Shown here in pieces: positions 4,562 through 7,240 of a stretch of DNA of 7,240 nucleotides. Where the stretch lies: positions 1-7,240 of the forward strand of contig CBFIBR010000049.1 in assembly GCA_965660935.1 (NCBI GenBank), read 5' to 3'. The notes below the pieces were generated by a model that saw only the letters and a program-made list of their open reading frames with translations, was not told the DNA's origin and ran no database searches. This DNA comes from UBA1172 sp002457135 (GTDB lineage Bacteria > Pseudomonadota > Alphaproteobacteria > Puniceispirillales > UBA1172). The translations under genes were made by a program, and so were the position numbers. The stretch's first letter is position 1; each line of letters begins with the position of its first letter.

Positions 4562-6214
4562 TCACCGTTGGCAGGTTTCGTAATCGGGATTTTGCCAGAC
4601 TTCAATATCGTTGCGGGGCAGGGGGGCATTGCCGAGGATCGCATCGCTCAATTTCTCGGCCATCATCAGGGTGGGGCTGTTGGTGTTGCCGTTGGTCACC
4701 ATCGGCATGATCGATGCATCCACCACGCGCAGCCCCTCAATACCGTGGACACGGCCCTTGGAGTCTACCACGGCATCACGGTTGGTGGCGGCCCCCATCT
4801 TCGCGGTCCCGGACAGATGCCACTGGGTGGTGGCCTCAGCGTTCAGGCTTTCGTCAATATCGGCCTCGCTGTGGATATGGGCGCCGGGAAAGATTTCCTC
4901 CCCGCAGAGATCCCTGAAACTCGGCTGTTCGACCAGCTCACGGATATACCGGATGCCTTTGTGCATCAGCTCCCTGTCCCTCGGGTCTTGCAGGTAATTG
5001 ACCTGGATCAGCGGCGGGCTGGATGGTTCAGCATCGCGCAGCCTGATCGTCCCTCGGCTATGGGCGCGCATCAGGCCGAGGTGTATCTGAAAGGCATGCA
5101 TCGGCAGGGGCTGCCAGCTTTCGCCATCCACCGCAATCGGGGAGATGGTGTATTGCAGATCAGGGAAAGGCACACCCGGACCGGACCGGATGCAGGCCAC
5201 AACATCAAACTGGTTGCTGGCGCAGACACCGGTGCCTGATAACAGCCATTGCACCCCGGCGGCGATACGCCCGAAAAACCGAGTCTGGGGCCAGATTGAA
5301 ACAGGCTTTTTGCATTCGAATTTCATCACATAATCGGGATGATCCTGCAGGTTCGCCCCGACACCGGGCAGATCATGCAGCACCTCAATACCGTGGTCAT
5401 GCAAATGGCTGCCTGGCCCGATCCCCGACAGCATCAGCAACTGGGGTGAGCCGACTGCCCCCGCGCTCAGGATCACGTCCCTTGTCGCAGTGGCATGAAC
5501 CGTGCGGCCTGATACGGTGTAGTCAACGCCGGTGGCGCGCCCATTGGTGATGGTGATTTTGTTGACCTGCGCCCTGGTGATGATGGTCAGGTTACGGCGT
5601 TTCCGCGCCGGGTCCAGATAGGCCCGGGATGCGCTCCATCGCTGACCGCGATAGGTTGATCGGTCCAGCCGGCCGAAACCTTCCTGCCGATAGCCGTTGA
5701 TATCATCGGTGACAGGGTACCCCGCTTCCTCCCCGGCCTTGACGAAGGTCGAAAAAATCGGGTTTGAGGCATCGGGTCGTTTGACTTTCAGCGGGCCATC
5801 CCCGCCCCGGTAATCATCACCCCCGGCGCTGTAGTTCTCCATTTTCTTGAAATAGGGCAGCACGTCGGCATAGCTCCAGCCATCGCACCCGGCCTGTTGC
5901 CAGCCATCATAATCCAGCGCATGACCACGAATATAGACCATGCCGTTGATCGACGATGACCCGCCAAGCGTCTTGCCGCGATCATGCTTGACCCGCCGGT
6001 TGTTAAGTTCGGGTTCGGGTTCGCCTTCAAAGGCCCAGTTATGGCGGGTGCTGTTGAGGTTGACGAGGCACGCTGCCGGAATTTTGATCGACCAGGCCTT
6101 GTCCTCTGGCCCGGCCTCAATCAGCAGGACACGATGCGATGGATCAGCCGATAACCGGTTGGCCAGAACACACCCCGCTGACCCAGCGCCAATAATAATG
6201 AAGTCAAATTCCAT
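4562..6214 (-). CDS. GMC-family FAD-dependent oxidoreductase (choline dehydrogenase-like)
   Basis: 550 residues, full length for the family. The FAD dinucleotide-binding motif is at the very N-terminus (IIIGAGSAGCVLANRLS, 6-22) with LLIEAG (30-35). The first GMC signature is GKTLGGSSSINGMVYIRG (80-97) and the second SAGAVGSPQLLMLSGIGP (250-267). The active-site pair is visible as His466 (QWHLSGTAKMG) and Asn510 (GNTNSPT). Known: these enzymes oxidise an alcohol to an aldehyde or ketone using FAD; choline, sugar and polyethylene glycol alcohols are family substrates. The substrate here is not determined, and betA is not assigned because no betB or betI is nearby. No signal peptide, so it acts in the cytoplasm or on the inner membrane face. 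Start ATG 6214 is preceded by GGGA at nine bases. First gene of a probable operon with the GcvT-fold protein and divergent from the enolase-superfamily gene. Confidence 0.93.
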   Translation of the reverse strand: MEFDFIIIGAGSAGCVLANRLSADPSHRVLLIEAGPEDKAWSIKIPAACLVNLNSTRHNWAFEGEPEPELNNRRVKHDRGKTLGGSSSINGMVYIRGHALDYDGWQQAGCDGWSYADVLPYFKKMENYSAGGDDYRGGDGPLKVKRPDASNPIFSTFVKAGEEAGYPVTDDINGYRQEGFGRLDRSTYRGQRWSASRAYLDPARKRRNLTIITRAQVNKITITNGRATGVDYTVSGRTVHATATRDVILSAGAVGSPQLLMLSGIGPGSHLHDHGIEVLHDLPGVGANLQDHPDYVMKFECKKPVSIWPQTRFFGRIAAGVQWLLSGTGVCASNQFDVVACIRSGPGVPFPDLQYTISPIAVDGESWQPLPMHAFQIHLGLMRAHSRGTIRLRDAEPSSPPLIQVNYLQDPRDRELMHKGIRYIRELVEQPSFRDLCGEEIFPGAHIHSEADIDESLNAEATTQWHLSGTAKMGAATNRDAVVDSKGRVHGIEGLRVVDASIMPMVTNGNTNSPTLMMAEKLSDAILGNAPLPRNDIEVWQNPDYETCQR

Positions 6215-6327
6215 CCCATTTGTTCCCGTCTGCTGGCCCGTTTATTGATTCATTTACTGGCCTATACCATCACCAAAAATGCGGCCTGAATCAACCAGAC
6301 TGTCTCTCGTATTAGAAAACTGACCAA

Positions 6328-6356
6328 TTGACAAGTAATTTACCTTAGGTTAGCAG
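6328..6356 (+). promoter_or_regulatory. Putative sigma70-type promoter for the enolase-superfamily gene
   Basis: TTGACA at 6328-6333 is a perfect -35 box. Seventeen bases later TAGCAG (6351-6356) is a weak -10 (three of six). A start near 6363 would leave a short leader containing the AGGAG at 6379-6383. The poor -10 suggests dependence on an activator, or that the match is fortuitous. The 6215-6390 gap must also hold the promoter for the divergent oxidoreductase; I could not assign one confidently. Confidence 0.35.
6340..6352. promoter_or_regulatory. Near-palindromic operator candidate TTACCT-T-AGGTTA
   Basis: Six-base arms TTACCT (6340-6345) and AGGTTA (6347-6352) are mirror complements with one mismatch around a central T; the inner ACCT-T-AGGT is perfect. 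It sits inside the spacer of the proposed TTGACA promoter, between two divergent catabolic genes, which is a usual place for a dimeric regulator. No regulator gene is in the window. Confidence 0.35.
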
Positions 6357-6378
6357 AAATTGAAAGCAAGGGACTGTC

Positions 6379-6383
6379 AGGAG
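6379..6383 (+). promoter_or_regulatory. Strong Shine-Dalgarno AGGAG that decides the enolase-family start
   Basis: AGGAG is four bases before ATG 6388 and seven before ATG 6391. The second spacing is the usual one, so ATG 6391 is preferred; the difference is one methionine. Confidence 0.65.
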
Positions 6384-6390
6384 CCAGATG

Positions 6391-7240
6391 ATGCTACAGA
6401 ATTTTTCTCGCGGTTCCATTGCAGCCGAATTTCCCCCCCTTGATATTGCCAGGGTTGAAACCTGGATTACCAGACCCGCGAAAGGCGACCATGGCTTTGG
6501 TGATGTCAAACCGTGCCTGTTTGTTCGCCTCACCAGCCATGACGGGATTGAGGGCTGGGGTGAGGGCTATGTGCTGGATGGGCATGAACCTGACGTTGCC
6601 GGCATCATCCACACCATCGCACCAGGCATCGCCGCGCTGGATGCGATCACCCCGTGGGGGTTGAGGGATCTGGTATCGCAGGCAGACACGGCGCATCTGG
6701 ACGTGGATTACGCCGGGGCCACCAGCGCGATTGAAATGGCGGTGTGGGATATGATCGGGCAGGTGACGGAAAAACCGCTCTATGCGCTGCTCGGCGCAGC
6801 CGGCAGACGTGACCTTTCGATCTACAGCAATATCTGGAGCGACACGCAATGGACAGGCGCTGAACTGGCTGAACGCGCTGTCTTTCTGATCGAACAGGGT
6901 TACGATGCCGTCAAGATACACCCGCTGCATAACCACACAGAGGAACAGGCGATAGAGGCTGTTCACATGATCCGCGGGGCGATCGGGCCTGAGCCGAAAC
7001 TGATGGTCGATCTCGACAGCAACGATGATGTTGAGCTGGCCCTGACCGTGGCCGCTGCCATCAAGCCCGATACCATCACCTGGCTGGAAGAACCCGCCGA
7101 TGGCACGGATATCAAGGGTCTGGCGCGTATCCGGCGGGAAGCAGGCCTGCCGGTGGTGACGGGCGAAAAACAGACCGGTGTCGCGCATTTCAAAACCCTC
7201 CTCGCCCATGATGCGGCGGACATCCTCAACCCTGATATCG
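6391..7240 (+). CDS. Enolase-superfamily enzyme, mandelate racemase/muconate lactonizing-like (3' truncated by window)
   Basis: 283 codons are visible before the window edge; no stop is reached. The N-terminal capping domain includes VRLTSHDGIEGWGEGYV, and SAIEMAVWDMIGQ then PLYALLGA lead into the barrel. Metal ligands are recognisable: Asp207 in MVDLDSN, the EEP block in TWLEEPAD (Glu233-234), and Glu259 in VTGEKQTG. Asp282 in ILNPDI corresponds to the Asp of the His-Asp dyad; the His would lie beyond the window. Known: the superfamily abstracts a proton alpha to a carboxylate, giving racemisation, epimerisation or dehydration of acids. Odd: the second-strand motif is AVKIH (Lys175, His177) where racemases carry Lys-x-Lys, which argues for a dehydratase or an unusual subgroup rather than a standard racemase. 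Divergent from the GMC oxidoreductase, suggesting a shared pathway. Numbering uses ATG 6391. Confidence 0.9.
   Translation, partial: MLQNFSRGSIAAEFPPLDIARVETWITRPAKGDHGFGDVKPCLFVRLTSHDGIEGWGEGYVLDGHEPDVAGIIHTIAPGIAALDAITPWGLRDLVSQADTAHLDVDYAGATSAIEMAVWDMIGQVTEKPLYALLGAAGRRDLSIYSNIWSDTQWTGAELAERAVFLIEQGYDAVKIHPLHNHTEEQAIEAVHMIRGAIGPEPKLMVDLDSNDDVELALTVAAAIKPDTITWLEEPADGTDIKGLARIRREAGLPVVTGEKQTGVAHFKTLLAHDAADILNPDI

Noticed and set aside
4466..5239. 257-codon plus-strand frame
   Set aside because: Antisense to the GMC oxidoreductase C-terminus, including the His466/Asn510 region; length is explained by G+C-rich codon bias.
4562..6214. Naming the GMC gene betA (choline dehydrogenase)
   Set aside because: The GMC signatures do not fix the substrate, and no betaine aldehyde dehydrogenase or BetI-like gene is next to it.
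6394..7209. 271-codon minus-strand frame
   Set aside because: Antisense to the enolase-superfamily gene, whose metal ligands and strong Shine-Dalgarno sequence make it the real coding strand.

Overview
The window looks like a piece of an alphaproteobacterial chromosome. Three things point that way: boxes matching the CtrA master-regulator consensus (TTAA-N7-TTAAC) in front of two genes, a catabolic gene set (GcvT-fold methyltransferases, a GMC oxidoreductase, an enolase-superfamily enzyme) common in marine and soil Alphaproteobacteria, and coding sequence of moderately high G+C. No species can be named from the sequence alone. I saw no RNA genes, insertion sequences, CRISPR arrays or phage genes.

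Layout. (1) 2-577, plus strand: the 3' end of a GcvT-fold protein, probably the C-terminal folate-binding half of a dimethylglycine/sarcosine dehydrogenase-like enzyme. (2) 578-1056: a gene-free, increasingly AT-rich stretch with an inverted repeat at 663-697 and a CtrA-like promoter at 993-1043. (3) 1057-2139, plus strand: a small exported four-cysteine protein followed 27 bases later by a 228-residue cytoplasmic protein of unknown family. (4) 2248-2670, minus strand, convergent with the previous pair: a 140-residue single-domain cyclic-nucleotide-binding protein with a perfect CtrA box just upstream. (5) 2797-3096, minus: a 99-residue protein with a predicted ferredoxin-like fold. (6) 3244-6214, minus: a two-gene unit, GMC-family FAD oxidoreductase (first) then a stand-alone GcvT-fold protein. 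(7) 6391 to the window end, plus, divergent from the oxidoreductase: an enolase-superfamily (mandelate racemase-like) enzyme cut by the window edge.

How the genes may work together. Two groups are visible. The 960-2710 block has CtrA-type boxes at both ends, facing inward, so the exported protein, the 228-residue protein and the CNB protein could belong to one CtrA-dependent programme (cell cycle, motility or signalling). The 3244-7240 block looks like a catabolic cluster: an enolase-type dehydratase or epimerase, an FAD-dependent alcohol oxidase or dehydrogenase, and a folate-linked methyl- or aminomethyl-transferase. They share a 176-base divergent control region containing a near-palindrome. 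A methylated hydroxy-acid, betaine or sugar-acid substrate would fit, but the substrate is not determined by the sequence. The most unusual points are the two CtrA-type promoters around orphan genes, a Lys-x-His motif where enolase-superfamily racemases usually carry Lys-x-Lys, and a 10-residue tandem repeat in the N-terminal tail of the GcvT-fold protein.
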